Shown here in pieces: positions 11,310-23,092 of a DNA stretch of 64,000 nt. Every line of letters starts with the position of its first letter. Within the stretch, counting starts at the first letter, position 1. Below the pieces are notes generated by a model. That model saw only the letters and a list, made by a program, of their open reading frames with translations. It did no database searches and was not told the DNA's origin. Source of the stretch: Hyphodiscus hymeniophilus. Its lineage: Eukaryota; Ascomycota; Leotiomycetes; Helotiales; Hyphodiscaceae. The DNA is taken from NCBI GenBank assembly GCA_016508695.1, contig VNKQ01000003.1, positions 2,480,001-2,544,000 on the forward strand, in the 5' to 3' direction. The translations under genes were made by a program, and so were the position numbers.

Positions 11310-11903
11310 CTAGTTCTTCTTTTTCTGGTCAATCTCCTTCAAAAGAGCAACTAAGTCAGCCTCGTTTCCTTCCAACTCCAAGCCCCTTCCGACCCATTCC
11401 TTAGCCTCCTCCAATCTCCCCATCTCCATCAAACATTTCGCCTTTCTCCACCAAGCCTTTGCATTGCCTGCCTTCTTCGCCTCGACGCTCGCCTCTGCAT
11501 CAATGGATCCCTCAGCCCAACTTGACTTTGCCATATGCGCCTGTGCCCTATTCGCATACAATCCAGCGACCTCGTCCCTCACTAGACCAGAAGGCTCCCA
11601 TAACGGCCGCGTAAGAGCCATTTGCAGACCTAGGGTGTAATATCTTATGGCTTCGACATGTTTGCCTTTGCGAAACTCGGCATTTCCAGACTCTCGGAGC
11701 TTTGTGATTTGACCTGAGCGTTTTGGGTTGACTGGTACAGGCGGCGGTGGAATCGGCGAGTCGAGTGTAAGAAGAGTTCGGTGGAGGGCATTCAGGGTGT
11801 CGAGTTCTTGGTTGAGCGCGCGGGATTTGGATGTGGTTTTGATGGCTTTTGAGGTTGGATCGAGGTGAATGGGGAGTAGTGTGAACGTCTCGGCGTCTTC
11901 CAT
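11310..11903 (-). CDS. SEC72: Sec72-like subunit of the Sec62/63 translocation complex (TPR protein)
   Basis: Single exon of 197 residues, close to the yeast Sec72 length of 193. It starts MEDAETFTLLPIHLDP and has the short linker PPPPVPVNPKRSGQI. Three TPR-like helical pairs follow from about residue 65: ESGNAEFRKGKHVEAIRYYT, then YANRAQAHM, then AWWRKAKCLMEMGRLEEAKE. There is no membrane segment, as expected for this peripheral ER subunit. Sec72 binds cytosolic Hsp70 at the ER translocon during post-translational import. The intact frame and close resemblance to fungal orthologs make this a confident call. Confidence 0.9.
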   Translation of the reverse strand: MEDAETFTLLPIHLDPTSKAIKTTSKSRALNQELDTLNALHRTLLTLDSPIPPPPVPVNPKRSGQITKLRESGNAEFRKGKHVEAIRYYTLGLQMALTRPLWEPSGLVRDEVAGLYANRAQAHMAKSSWAEGSIDAEASVEAKKAGNAKAWWRKAKCLMEMGRLEEAKEWVGRGLELEGNEADLVALLKEIDQKKKN

Positions 11904-12512
11904 TGCGGGTAGGGGTGATATTGATCGTCTTGTTTAGGATTTGTTGGGGAGAACAGGCTTTGGTGTGGTCGTTTCTCTTTGACTAGAGTATAAATTGAGG
12001 ACAGTTCGATTTCGAGGGCTCAGGCCACACAAGGCTGAGAGATGAAAGAAACGGGGCTAGTCAGGATGTCGAACGTCTACTGTATGCGCCTCCTTGGTCA
12101 GGCTGTCAGGCATCAACATTTGGCTGGTGGACGGGGAGGAAGTGAGATCTTCAAACAGCTGCCTGACACAGCCTTGTTGCGCCCAGGTCGGATACATCAT
12201 CCCAGACCACAAGATTCACCCTCGCACCCACACCAACCGCCCCGAAGTTCACAAGACCTCCTTACTCTGTGGCCTAATCTGGTCTCAGCCCGGTACCTAC
12301 CCAGTCTGACGGCTTGTGATGTGAGTATAAATAAACGATTCACTCCCCGGTTCTACTATGACAGTAAGTTCGATAATGAATTGTTTATCGTCCAAATAAC
12401 TACTATTTCCTTCAATTTCCTCATCCGCAATCAAGACTCAGCAAACATACCTCGACAGCCAATATCCACACCACTACGATATCGAGTTCGAGCCTCATAT
12501 ACAAGTCACACC
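11904..12512. other. Intergenic region upstream of SEC72
   Basis: Holds the SEC72 promoter on the minus strand. A TATA-like GTATAAATAAA at about 12324 lies on the plus strand, roughly 190 bases upstream of a tiny ORF. The longer plus-strand ORF across 12042-12611 has poor composition before the ATG at 12513, and I do not call it. Confidence 0.45.
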
Positions 12513-12611
12513 ATGTGCGGCATATTCTCTGCGTTCTTCTTCGAAGTCTATGAACTCTGGGATGCACTGCTCATGGGTCTTGGGAGCGTTATGGGCCGAT
12601 GCGGTCTGTGA
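12513..12611 (+). CDS. Possible 32-aa small protein
   Basis: ATG at 12513 in a good context (CACACCATGTG) opens a very small ORF, with a TATA-like box about 190 bases upstream. The peptide is hydrophobic and aromatic (starts MCGIFSAFFFEVYELW, ends MGRCGL), which could make a membrane-associated micropeptide. The evidence is only the start context, the upstream TATA-like element and unusual composition, so the call is weak. Confidence 0.2.
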   Translation: MCGIFSAFFFEVYELWDALLMGLGSVMGRCGL

Positions 12612-15460
12612 AGTCTGCAAGACAGTTCTCGAATCGACCACTACGTCTAGTAGAATACACGAAGCAATTGTACTGTATGAGTAACGAGTACGAAAGAAGT
12701 CGTCTTCAATAGCCGGGCTTCCAAGCCGAACGCCATAGCCACAAGGCTCTTTTTCATGACAGCCTCCTCAAGACAAGCTTATCTCACCAAGCTGCCCGAA
12801 TATTGACGGTGGAATCGGTATACTTGTAGCACATACCGGCATTGAGAGATATATATTTCTGGGGAAAAGGCGTTGGGTTGTGCTCATGCGAGACGCGAGA
12901 CGCTCTGCGGAGATCTGTAGGAAAAGGGAAACAGGCCCTAGTAAAGGGAACGAAAACATGGAGTCGACGGTTTCCATTTCAAAGAATGTAGAAGATCTCC
13001 CAGCGGAGCCATGAAGTGCAAGCTGGCTTCCTTTGGCGTCGGTAGGACATTGGTTTTCAGACACTTCGGTATATGAACCTGCTGAATTGTATGCAGACAC
13101 AAACAAATATACCGCCCATATTGGGACAGTTTCCTGTACATACTCGAGACAGAAGAACAGGCTGTATTCGATGAACCAAGATGGTAAAGTTCTGCTGCGC
13201 TTTCTTGTTCACGAACTTGGTATTTCTACAGTCTCTCATGCAGCTGATTTGGCATTTTTGGACTCCGACAAGTGTTGAACCACGCGCATCTCTTTCATGT
13301 GGGTCTGGCAGTCACCATATTTGCATCCCTGGGGTGCATGATCAGCTCTGGTGTTGCCCCGCACACCTTGACTCAGCCCACCGCTCCAGTCGCAGCTGAA
13401 AGCACATGACATGTCCACGGCAGCTGTCCTCCAAAGGTTTGTTGCTCATCGCAAAACGTTCTAAAGGCTTGCTGAAAAGAGCCTTTTGCAAGCATCTTTG
13501 CTCGAATCCTCGTCAAACCATCTAGTTGACGCCACGTCAGGCACCGAGGGCTTCCTTGGCTTGCACCGGTTCTCTGGACGTTTTCTGCCATAATCCCGAC
13601 TTCTTTGTGTGAGGGTAAAACACGCTCATTGGCTTTTGTGTACGAGGGCGGAAAGAGTTAGATGTTTGTTACATTGTAGTCATCAAGGAAATCAAATATT
13701 AACCTACATCTGCTCATACTTTCCGACAATAAAACGAAAATATTTGTGTAACCGCACGAACTCCCCGCCGTTCTCCGGATCTCTGCTGGTAGAAGGGATA
13801 ACATCCCGAGGCTCGGATCCGTTATTTCCATGTTGCGAATTGAGCAAGACTCGGGTGTTTGGAATAAGCTCCGACTCAAAGTGTATATTGTGGTGTGCTC
13901 AACTAGTGAGAAGATGAACAGAAGTGTTTGGAAAGGTAACTTGCTATCTGGCCAATCTGGTGTGCAACTCCTCGGTCCTCAGTGCGCATTTCTTCTTCGA
14001 CCAGTGCTATATTCTTTATGGGTAGCTTGAGCTAGACTTTGGGACCATCAAGTTTCTGTGCTCTCAATACGGCATTCCCATTCCCATGATATTCTTCTCG
14101 AGCTTCAGGTCCTTTTGCTATTCCGAAGCTCGTCCGTAGCGTCAATCACTCTCGTTCACATCTTCCGAATCTCCGAGCGAGCCGTGAGCGACTCGTGCTC
14201 TGTTGCCAGAAATTACACTTTCATCTTCTCTAAAAGTCATCTTGCCTTGCCTCGAATGTTGGCCCTAGTTACAACCATGTCCTCCATTTTCGTCTTCATC
14301 TTCTTGTACTCCTTGATTGCAGTCATTACCGCGATTGCTTCCTCTCTTCGAACCCTTTTCAAGCCATCGTAACTATAGTCTGGTAGGAAGGCTAACCAGA
14401 TGAGAGTTGGTGATGAGTCGAATTTCTGCAACGTATGCCAGGAAAGGAGCAGCAGTTTATCATCATTAATGACATGAGAAGGATCGAGTGAAGGACTTGA
14501 GGTCGCGCGATTGAAAAGCCGAGAACTTATGTGAGACGTCGTCGGATGATAGTGTACATCCACGTAAAGGATATTGGCATGCGGTATGGATATTTGTACC
14601 AAATCGACGGGAATGCAGAACATCTGATGTTAGCTAATGATTGGCTGACTGACGTCTTTAACGCCAGGGGCCTAGGCTGAGCCACACGGCAAGGGGGATG
14701 TTCGCTACGGCTACGGCGGGTTGCACACGTGACACATCCCACCAGGCTGGTTCAGATGAGACATGGCGGGGAAGAGGGAAGAGGGAAGAGGGCTTGCAGC
14801 ACTCACTCATGCTGGCTTCATAATTACAATTTTTACAATGTTTCCTGGCTTCCCAAGTTCTGAGTTGGCAACTCGTCTGGTCTGGCCGAACAGCGCATGA
14901 TGCAGTAGGAGGACAATGGCTGTATCCAACGTCGAATAGCACATACTCGAGTATGCTACGCCGTACACTTCATCGCTTTTCGTCGCCATTCCGTTCCAGT
15001 AGTGCCCAAGAAACAAGTTTCATCCCGCGAATCGTCAACATCTTATTTAAAGCGCATCCGCCCGTCTCAGCTCTCCGCACTGACGAGTAACGAAGTGTGT
15101 TCATAAGCACTAACAATTTAGCCGCGAGTCTATCTCAGCTCCAGGCTCCAGCTAATTTGCTGCGCGGCAGAGGAATATAAAGAGGCTTGGGGAGACGGCA
15201 CGGGCTGAGGTCTTGAGGATGCAGAGGCTTTGAGGGTGTTCAGTGGTTGAGCAGACTTAGTACAAGATACGAGGCATCTTGGCGGATCCTGGGAGATCAG
15301 GTTGAGAAAGACAGGGGTGTTTTACGAGCGTTTAGCAAAGTATAAAGATGTAGACTTGGGAGACTTTCTCATACTTGCTTTTTCTGCGCGGCTATTCTCT
15401 TGCCTACTTGTCTTTCCTGTTCGTGTTACGGAGTGTTACCGAGTTTTGGCCTCCGCAAAA
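12612..15460. other. Long region with no well-supported gene
   Basis: About 2.8 kb with many short overlapping ORFs on both strands and no convincing family. One minus-strand ORF (14237..14623) has a basic helical end and is listed separately. The right end, 14640-15460, is the promoter side of the cupin gene. It has a CACGTGAC element at about 14726 and a TATA-like AATATAAAG at 15174-15182, in a long putative leader. Confidence 0.45.
14237..14623 (-). CDS. Doubtful hypothetical ORF, 128 aa
   Basis: The C-terminal 60 residues have a plausible globular or helical look, ending with alternating Lys/Met/Glu. The first half is low quality. No domain, no signal peptide. The opposite strand overlaps with a 104-aa ORF of worse composition. 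Listed only because it is the best ORF in this 2.8-kb gap; it may well be spurious. Confidence 0.2.
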   Translation of the reverse strand: MFCIPVDLVQISIPHANILYVDVHYHPTTSHISSRLFNRATSSPSLDPSHVINDDKLLLLSWHTLQKFDSSPTLIWLAFLPDYSYDGLKRVRREEAIAVMTAIKEYKKMKTKMEDMVVTRANIRGKAR

Positions 15461-16269
15461 ATGCACAGTAGATTGCTGTCAGCTGGCCTACTCGCCATTA
15501 CCATCAATACAGCCTTAGCAGTACCTCTTGCACCTCGAATCACTGATCCCAACCCCGTAATCACTCAAGACCTGCTTTCCTCACTCGAGTTGGCGCCAAC
15601 GGTTGCCGACCGACTCACGATCCTCGATAAAGCAGACCCTGCTGGATCGTATTTCAAATACAACTTCAATCTCGCGGCCAACCCGAGTCCTGGAGGAGGG
15701 ACTGGCCTTGGAGGCTCTGGGGTTCTGGCTAATCGCAAGAACTTTCCCGCGCTCAGTGAGTAGAGCCTATTGAATAGGTCCATGTGCTTCAATACACTCT
15801 CTGACCCTCAAGTCACATAGTCGGTTTAGGCGTCGCTGCTTCAGTTGGTTTCCTCAACCCGTGCGGGATGAACACGCCTCACACCCACCCAAGAGCAACC
15901 GAGTTCCTGACCATCGCATCTGGCAGTAATGTCACATCAGGCTTCATCCAAGAGAGCGGCGAGACGACTCCAATCACCTTCACCTTGAACCAATACGAAG
16001 GTGGCATCTTTCCCATGGGCAGCATCCATTACGAGTTCAATGATAGCTGTGAACCCGCAGTATTCATTGCCGCATTTGGTGCCGAGGATCCTGGGTTGAG
16101 TAGGATCGCTCAGAATTTCTTTGGCTTGGCTCCTGATATTGTCGATTCCGACCTCGGCTATCCATCTTTCCTGGACCATACAAATATTGCCAAATTTGCA
16201 CCGACTATCCCGGCTGCGTTTGCTCTGGGAACAAAGGAGTGTTTGAACCGGTGTGGAATTAAGTATTGA
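15461..16269 (+). CDS. Secreted cupin (germin/spherulin-like)
   Basis: Two exons, 15461..15755 and 15821..16269, give 247 residues. The intron opens GTGAGT and ends CATAG. A signal peptide is clear (residues 1-21, ending NTALAV). The cupin motifs follow: HTHPRATEF with the two metal-ligand histidines and glutamate about 15 residues after the junction, and FPMGSIHYEFN with the third histidine. This is the classic single-cupin germin-like fold, which binds Mn or another divalent metal in extracellular proteins. Four cysteines in the mature protein (FLNPCG, SCEP and two in the C-terminal ECLNRCG) could form disulfides. Substrate and activity cannot be read from sequence; spherulin-like and oxalate-oxidase-like roles are both possible. 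It is convergent with HIS6. Confidence 0.85.
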
Positions 16270-16563
16270 GGGTGGAAAAGATCGTAGGCAATGAAGTCAT
16301 GATGATTTATGATGTACTCTCTGTAAAACAAATCCTGAATATAGCTCATGTAAAGATATAAATCATAAATGTAAAGGAATACGAACTGAACTTCCATTGC
16401 TTGTAGATCGATTCGAGATCAGGAGCAGTAAATTCGACGAGTATGGGACCTTCGAAAGGTCGCACATTAGTAGCTAACTCACAAACGAGTACTGATACAA
16501 AAGAAAAGAATCCAAACGGTTTGAAACGCTCAAACTCACGTGAATCCACGGGTACGACTCAAC

Positions 16564-17476
16564 TCAAGGTGTAATTTGTTGTTTGTTCCAATCTACGCAC
16601 TCTTCGAAGGTTACTCCTGAGCCTCCAAATACATCCAGGGCACTTCCAATCGTGAGGTCTACCCGACCCTTGCTCAATATCTTGACATGGTCCAGGTCTT
16701 GCAAATTCCGCCCACCTCCAGCATAGGTCACTGGTATACTACACCACTGTGCCAATCTCTCCACAAGCTGATCATCTATGCCTTTTTGCAGACCTTCGTT
16801 ATCTGCTGCATGAATCAAAAACTCCGAGCAATACGGTTCAAGGGATTTGATAGATGCTAGGACTCCTATCAGCAATAACTCGACCGGAGTTGAGCGTACT
16901 GACCCTCGCTGATCTCCATATCTGTGATAGTCTGCCATTTATTCATTGCCACAAACCAAGTATCGTTCTTCCTTCGGCAGCTGAGATCGATTACAAGTTT
17001 CTCCTTGTTTCCACCAAGAGCAGCCAGAACGGAATCGAGACGCTCCTGCGAGAATTTCCCCGAAGGAAATAAGAAGGATGTGATAATAACCTACTACTTT
17101 AATTAGCCGTCAATTGACACAGAGTGATTAGATTTCCAAGAACAATCCCAAACATTGTCGCCGTGACGAAACATACCCTCTCAGCACCCCATTCAATCCA
17201 TTGCTTCGCATTCTCATCTGTTATGCCTCCTCCGACCTGCAAGCCTCCCTTCCACTCTTCCAGAGCTTCTTTCGCAGCAGCTTCATTTCCTGGACCTAGC
17301 ATGATGACATGAGCGCCCTCCAGTCCATTGTCCTTGTAAAGCTTTGCGAAATGCCCCGCCGGGAGTTTGGAAACATAGTTCGTCTTCAAATCCGCAGTCG
17401 CAGCAGTCAATGTTCCTCCCACAATCTGCTTCACCTGCCCAGAATGTAGATCTATGCAAGGTCGGAATTTCGTCAT
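16564..17476 (-). CDS. HIS6: ProFAR isomerase of histidine biosynthesis
   Basis: Three exons, 17476..17177, 17090..16904 and 16856..16564, give 259 residues; yeast His6 has 261. The start MTKFRPCIDLHSGQVKQIVGG carries the conserved N-terminal catalytic Asp. QVGGGIT marks the first phosphate-binding strand, and YAGGGR near the C-terminus the second. The enzyme converts ProFAR to PRFAR, the fourth step of histidine synthesis, with a TIM-barrel fold. Intron 1 has a GTATGT donor. Intron 2 (47 nt) has an unusual GTCAGT donor, chosen because it joins MEISE to ASIKSLEPYC as in orthologs. A 38-nt alternative acceptor also keeps frame but gives an odd join. It shares a 134-bp divergent promoter with the Faf1-like gene. 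Confidence 0.9.
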
Positions 17477-17610
17477 GTTAAAATGTTGTATAAGCTCTGT
17501 TGAAGATATTGCACGTCGCTGCGTTCTAACGTCGAGCGGGAAAACTTCGGCTTCCAGCCCCACTTCAAAATAATGTTTGGCCGCAAACTCCAACGCTTCA
17601 GACACCAGAC
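17477..17610. promoter_or_regulatory. Compact divergent promoter of HIS6 and FAF1-like gene
   Basis: Only 134 bases separate the two start codons, so both promoters must be here. I see no GCN4/CPC1-type TGACTCA element by eye, although this would be expected for a histidine gene under amino-acid control. A minus-strand ORF continues through it into the neighbour, which I take as chance. Confidence 0.5.
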
Positions 17611-18545
17611 ATGGCGACGACTCTAGGCAAACGGAAACGGCGCGCAACCGAGAAAGGACTGGATACTAGGGAAGGGAGCAATAAAGAGTCTACATGTCCA
17701 GAGGTGGATGCGCAAGAGCTATTTAGGCGACACTTCGAGGCAAAATTTAAGCCACTGCCTGTCGTGAAGAAAGTCGAGGAGGTGATTGTGGTTCAAGAGG
17801 ACGACTCGGAGGACGATTCAGACTGGGATGGCATATCAGATGATGATCAAGGAGCGGTTGAGGTGGTTGAACACTCAGATTTCGAATCACGATTGGCGCT
17901 GATGTCGAAAGAAGAACTCAAAGCGTTTATGGTAAGGCAAATCTTCTATTCTATGATACAGACAATTAACTCTGGCTCTAGAGCTCTAAGCCCCCCTCAA
18001 GTACCACAATTACGTCTACAACCCTGAGCAAGGTAGTTTCATCCGCAGACGAAGATGATGCTTCGGAAACAGCAAATCTTAAGAAAGATCTCGAACTCCA
18101 GCGCTTTCTCAAAGAATCCCACCTCCTCGAATCTGCGACAGATCATTCCTTCAGTGGCAAGAACCGACAAAAAGCTACCGATCTCCGACTTCAAGCCTTG
18201 GGTTCGAAGACGTCGATCCTGAAGCAGGAGAAGATGCCAATGTCGCATCGGAAGGGTATCATTGCAAAGCAAAACGAGAGAGAGGAGAAGAGACGAAAGG
18301 AGGCCAAGGAGAATGGTATTATATTAGAGAAGGCTAAGATGGTGACGAAGAAGGGGAATGAAGGAAAGAGGGACCGAGGCATTGGGGCGCCGGGGGTTGG
18401 AAGATTCTCCGGAGGCACACTGAAGTTGAGCAAGAAGGATATCTTTGATGTGGAGGGTCCAAAGAGAAGTGGGTCTAGCAGAGGCGGACGTGGGGGAGGA
18501 AGGGGAAGAGGGAGAGGTGGAGAGCGAGGCAAGAGGGGGCGATGA
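17611..18545 (+). CDS. FAF1: Faf1/C1orf131-like pre-rRNA processing protein
   Basis: Two exons, 17611..17931 and 17982..18545, give 294 residues. The 50-nt intron has a GTAAGG donor and an ATTAAC-type branch. The N-terminus MATTLGKRKRRATEK is followed by an acidic patch (EDDSEDDSDWDGI). The C-terminal half carries the conserved basic block SGKNRQKATDLRLQALGSK plus a long Lys/Glu helix, matching the DUF4602 region of yeast Faf1 and human C1orf131. The protein ends in an RGG-like Gly/Arg tail (GGRGGGRGRGRGG). Faf1 acts in the nucleolus in early 18S rRNA processing as part of the 90S pre-ribosome. The symbol is by resemblance to the yeast family. Confidence 0.75.
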
Positions 18546-19675
18546 TTATGATATTATGTGGGAGACAGGTCGTTCAATGCGCTCTGGAAGGCTACATGGC
18601 CTACTTATATCACACGACCTGCACGACTCACAACGCATTGTCCCTGGTTTGGAAGGATGTCTTTCTCATGGCCAGCGTCCAGTTCGCAAGTCATGGGCTC
18701 TAGATGTGTTCGGTGGGAAAGAGTTCTGTAAGTCGGAGGACACCTACTTCAGCCTCACAATGGCCCACAGGCATTGCAATTGAAGCAGAGGAAGGACTGG
18801 ACTCGGAGGATCCAGTAGATCCTACGGCAAAATGAAGCCCATGTAATTATATTGTTCCAGCCGCGACACGGAGTGCGCTGATCAGCAAGACAGAATCAAG
18901 TCTTTCAATTTGTGATCTGCCTGACGGCCGTGTTCAGCGACAAGGAGAATGAAAATTCCCCAAACAAGGGGTTTGCCGTTGGTTGAAACTAGCAGGTTCT
19001 GTCCCAAGGAGATTTTGACTTCATCGTTCATTCCAAGCTACAGTATCCATGATGTTGCGATTTTGTCTACGGATCTTGTCTGGTGATCTTTGACAGCATA
19101 AATAACTGGACCATATGTCGAAGATGAATGTCTCACAGCATCCTGCTTGAATCCCCATTCTCCTGAGCTATAGACACTCCGTGCAGTTCTGATAAGCATT
19201 GTATATCAGACTTGGCGGCGAAAGAACCCCTAAATGCTTCCGTCAGAGCACCTCCTGGATTCGACGCAGATTGTTCAGCTATAATTTCATAACACAGCCT
19301 CAGACATTTGCCATTCCTGGTTGAACTGGAGGTTGGAGCCTTCCCGAGCATCTTCAACAGATCAGACCCCATTAGAGACAGACTTCATGCCCTTAAGGAT
19401 TATTTCGAGATGTATATGTAGTGAAGAGAGGATGGCCAAGTGCTGGTGTTGTTGTCACTAATCTCGGGTCGACCCACTGCTGCTCCCGGTGGTTTGATTT
19501 TCTAGAAGTCACTGTACCTACGTCAGATCATTCACAGCCATCAGATCATTAACAATCATCTACACCTCAAGCAACTTCAGCTTATCACGGATCAAAGCAC
19601 AACACCTCCCAAATACAATCAAGTCTACAAAGTCTACATGCTCTCTCCACAGCTTCTTGCACACTAGCTACCAAC
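18546..19675. other. Intergenic region
   Basis: About 1.1 kb. One minus-strand ORF of 79 codons (19133..19372) has moderate composition and no recognisable domain. The plus-strand ORF overlapping the FAF1 end is an alternative frame. The right end is the promoter of the GFA-domain gene. No repeat or RNA gene seen. Confidence 0.45.
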
Positions 19676-20649
19676 ATGAGCGCCGAACGTCCCCTCCAAG
19701 GCGGATGTTCCTGCGGACGGAATAAATACAGTATCCTGATCCCTGAAGGCGCAACAGAGGTTGCACAAGTTTACTTTGACAGTAGCCTTGAGCATCGTAT
19801 GTACTCTGGATAAATGTCGGTGATCAAGCAATTCTAATGGTGGTCTAGGCAGATCACAAGCTTCTCCTCTCTCTGCTTGGCTTCGTGTACCCCTCTCTTG
19901 GGTAAGTCCTCAATTCCTTATATCAGAAGGAGCTTCATTCTATCAAGCAGCCCAGTGTTCTGTGCAAGAACTGATTTGGGTTCACGGTTGAGGTTGAAAA
20001 CAGCTAAACAATTGCAGTATCACTCCTCAACTTACGCTTTCTATGATGATGAGACCCATTCGACTATCCGACGTACATATACCTCTCCCAGCGAAACACA
20101 CTCCAAACGACAGTTCTGCGGCTTCTGTGGCACACCATTAACGTATTGGACCGAGGCGTCGCCTGAGCAGGCTGACCATATTTGTCTGACGTTGGGCTCA
20201 TTGACTGGTGAGGATCTCCGTGATTTGGAGGACATAGGTCTACTACCTAAGGAGGCTCTGGATGATGCAGAGAATGACAAAGAGAAGATTGAGAATGTGG
20301 TTCCGTTCGCTGGTAGTAACAATTTGAATGGCGGAGGCAGCGAGGGACTTCCTTGGTTCCAAACAATGGTAGAGGTAAGCCTTGTGAGGGATGGAGATTT
20401 CTGTTTTGATTCTGGTGCTATTAGATTTACAACCCGCTTGCTGCTTGGCAAATGCTGATACTTCTGGATATACAGGGCAGTCGATTAGGCAAGATAAGTC
20501 GCGGCCACGGTGAGAGACGAGTAGGCAATGGCAGATACACCGTTGAGTGGGAGATTATGGAATGGAATGAGGGTGACCCAGAACCATCACCAGCCAAACG
20601 GAAATTAGGAGAGATTGATGTGGAGGATGGTTCTAAGATGGAGCATTGA
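19676..20649 (+). CDS. GFA/CENP-V-domain zinc protein
   Basis: Four exons: 19676..19796, 19849..19901, 20018..20374 and 20476..20649, giving 234 residues. Donors are GTATGT, GTAAGT and GTAAGC, all in frame. The start MSAERPLQGGCSCGRNKY holds the first CxC zinc ligands, and FCGFCGTPLTYW carries a CxxC pair near residue 85-90. These are hallmarks of the glutathione-dependent formaldehyde-activating (GFA) fold. Many fungal GFA-domain proteins have no proven activity, so a formaldehyde role is inferred only from the family. The C-terminal half, after about residue 130, is an acidic and polar extension beyond the minimal domain. No signal peptide. Confidence 0.8.
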
Positions 20650-21416
20650 GACATTAACAATGCGCGAAGACCGGATTCGAATTTGAATTGAGAAGAAGCG
20701 ACTAAGAATCCTTTCTTGAAAAATCATTCTCGGTAATTACACCAGGTACTATGTGCCTGGTGGTTGTAATGATGGGGTTATGGGCATAAGGGAGATACAA
20801 AAGCCTCGGTTTGGCATCCATTCACAAGTATGAGGAGCCATGGCCCATGGGAATATGTATTGGTACGTAAGTCAGGAAGACTGGAGCAGTGATATGGAAA
20901 AGTTGCATTATGGCGGAGTTTTTGCAATAACAGATACATTACAACTTCGGGCCTTTAAGTACTTCCCTTTTGACGCCCAACATAATGGCATAATTCCTCA
21001 TTAGAAAAATACAAGTCCAGTAGTGGGTGACCGACTCATTGAGCCTCTCCTCGAAGAAGCCAAGCGAAAGACCCCTCTATCCGGCGGCTTCAGGCCCGTT
21101 TAGCCGCCCTGCAAAACTAGGTACTGTGAACCATCGCGGGTTAGGCGGGGTCAACATCAAATGGTGGGGGCAATTCAATCTCGGAACCACTTCAACGTAT
21201 CCTCTTCAGGACCTGATGCTTGATCCGGTCTATACGGTCCGAGGGGAGATCGTCTGTTTCTTATACATTGCTACACGACTAACTGCAGATTACTTATATC
21301 CACGAGTCTCCCTCTTCTTTTGCTCCCAAAATCATTTTAGACCTCACTGACATTTAGCCGGGATAAAATTACAGCATATCGGATACAAACCAGCAGATAT
21401 CAAAACAGCGAATACG
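20650..21416. other. Intergenic region upstream of beta-glucosidase
   Basis: About 770 bases. The longest ORF (21027..21350 plus) has no recognisable content. GC-rich patches occur at 21060-21150, in the probable promoter or leader of the glucosidase. No repeat found. Confidence 0.5.
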
Positions 21417-22942
21417 ATGACCACAGCAGTACTTCCCAAAGACTTCCTATGGGGCTTCGCGACAGCGAGGTATGTATGCTCCTCCACGCGCTGTTCTATC
21501 TGACAGCTTCACAGCTACCAGATCGAAGGTGCCCCTGAAGCTGACGGAAGAGGTCCCTCCATTTGGGATTCATTCTGCAAGATCCCCGGCAAAATCGCAG
21601 ACGGCAGTTCTGGAGACGTGGCCTGCGACTCGTACAACCGCACTGCAGAAGATATCGCACTCCTCAAGCTCACTGGTGCAAAGGCATATCGCTTCTCCAT
21701 ATCCTGGAGCAGGATCATCCCTATCGGTGGACGCAAAGATCCAATCAACCAAGCCGGTATCGATTTCTATAAGAAGTTTGTAGATGATTTACTTGCGGAG
21801 GGAATCACACCCTTTGTGACGCTATTTCATTGGGACTTGCCTGATGGATTAGATAAAAGATATGGTGGATTGTTGAACAAGGAGGAATTTGTGGCGGATT
21901 ATGGTCATTATAGTAGGGTTCTTTTCGAGGCCATTCCGAAGGTCAAGTATTGGATTACCTTCAATGAGCCTTGGTGTTCGTCGATCTTAGGATATAGCAC
22001 TGGATTGTTCGCTCCTGGACATACCTCAGACAGGACAAAGAGTGCTGTTGGAGACAGCTCGAGAGAATGCTGGACTGTAGGACATAACTTGCTCTTGGCG
22101 CACGCAACTGCAGTCAAGATCTACAGAGAAGAGTTCAAGGCTAAGGATGGTGGTGAAATTGGCATCACTCTCAATGGTAGGTCTCCAGTCTCAGCTGAAG
22201 CCAAATTTGACACCCCGCAGGCGATGCTGTCTACCCCTGGGATCCCTCGGATCCTCTCGATGTCGAAGCCGCAGAACGCAAACTCGAATTCAGCATCTCC
22301 TGGTTCGCAGATCCCATCTATCTAGGCCACTACCCCGCCTCCATGGTCAAGCAACTCGGCGATCGTCTCCCAAGCTGGACACCGGAAGAGATCGCCCTTG
22401 TCAAGGGTTCCAACGATTTCTATGGCATGAACCATTACACTGCGAACTACATCAAGCACAAGTCCACCCCGGCCGAAGCCGACGATTTTCTTGGAAACCT
22501 CGAGACGCTTTTCACTGCCAAGAACGGCGACGGAATCGGCCCAGAAACCCAATCTTTCTGGCTTCGTCCTAACCCTCAAGGCTTCAGAAACCTACTGAAT
22601 TGGATCAGCAAGAGATATGGCGGCCCTAAGATCTACTGCACAGAGAATGGTACCTCGCTGAAAGGGGAAAATGACTTGCCCAGAGAGCAGATCCTGGATG
22701 ATGAGTTCAGAGCCGAGTATTTCAGAGGTTATGTTGATGCGTTGGCGAAGGCTGTCCAGGATGGTGTTGATGTTAGAGGGTACTTGGCTTGGAGTTTGAT
22801 GGATAACTTTGAATGGGCCGAGGGTTATGAGACGAGGTTCGGAGTTACCTTTGTTGATTATGAGGGTGGGCAGAAGAGATATCCTAAGAAGAGTGCTAAG
22901 ACTGTTGGACCTCTGTTTGAGAGCTTGATCAAGAAGGATTGA
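21417..22942 (+). CDS. Intracellular beta-glucosidase, glycoside hydrolase family 1
   Basis: Three exons, 21417..21469, 21515..22176 and 22221..22942, give 478 residues, the usual GH1 length. The first intron is only 45 nt (GTATGT ... ACAG) and joins FLWGFATA to SYQIEGA, the family N-terminal motif. Both catalytic glutamates are present: the acid/base E169 in TFNEPW and the nucleophile E380 in YCTENGTS. FHWDLP and the C-terminal WSLMDNFEWAEGY, with the substrate-binding Trp-Glu, are intact. There is no signal peptide, so it is a cytosolic enzyme that hydrolyses cellobiose or aryl-glucosides after uptake. Introns two and one sit at well-conserved domain positions. The gene looks functional. 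Confidence 0.92.
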
Positions 22943-23092
22943 GAGAAAGTCAGCTAGACAGACGGGCCGTCGAAAGCATAGGTCCAAAAAGATTGATCCG
23001 TAAGGACCGGGTATCTAATCACACTTAAAGTGCTTGCAAATCTCTCTATGGCCTATATCGACAACAGGCAGTTCGTAACTCCATTTGCGCCT

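Noticed and set aside
12042..12611. 189-aa plus-strand ORF
   Set aside because: The part before the ATG at 12513 is low quality and overlaps a TATA-like promoter element.
17099..17647. 182-aa minus-strand ORF extending HIS6 upstream into the FAF1 gene
   Set aside because: HIS6 family homology starts at the ATG at 17476, and the extension overlaps the FAF1 start.
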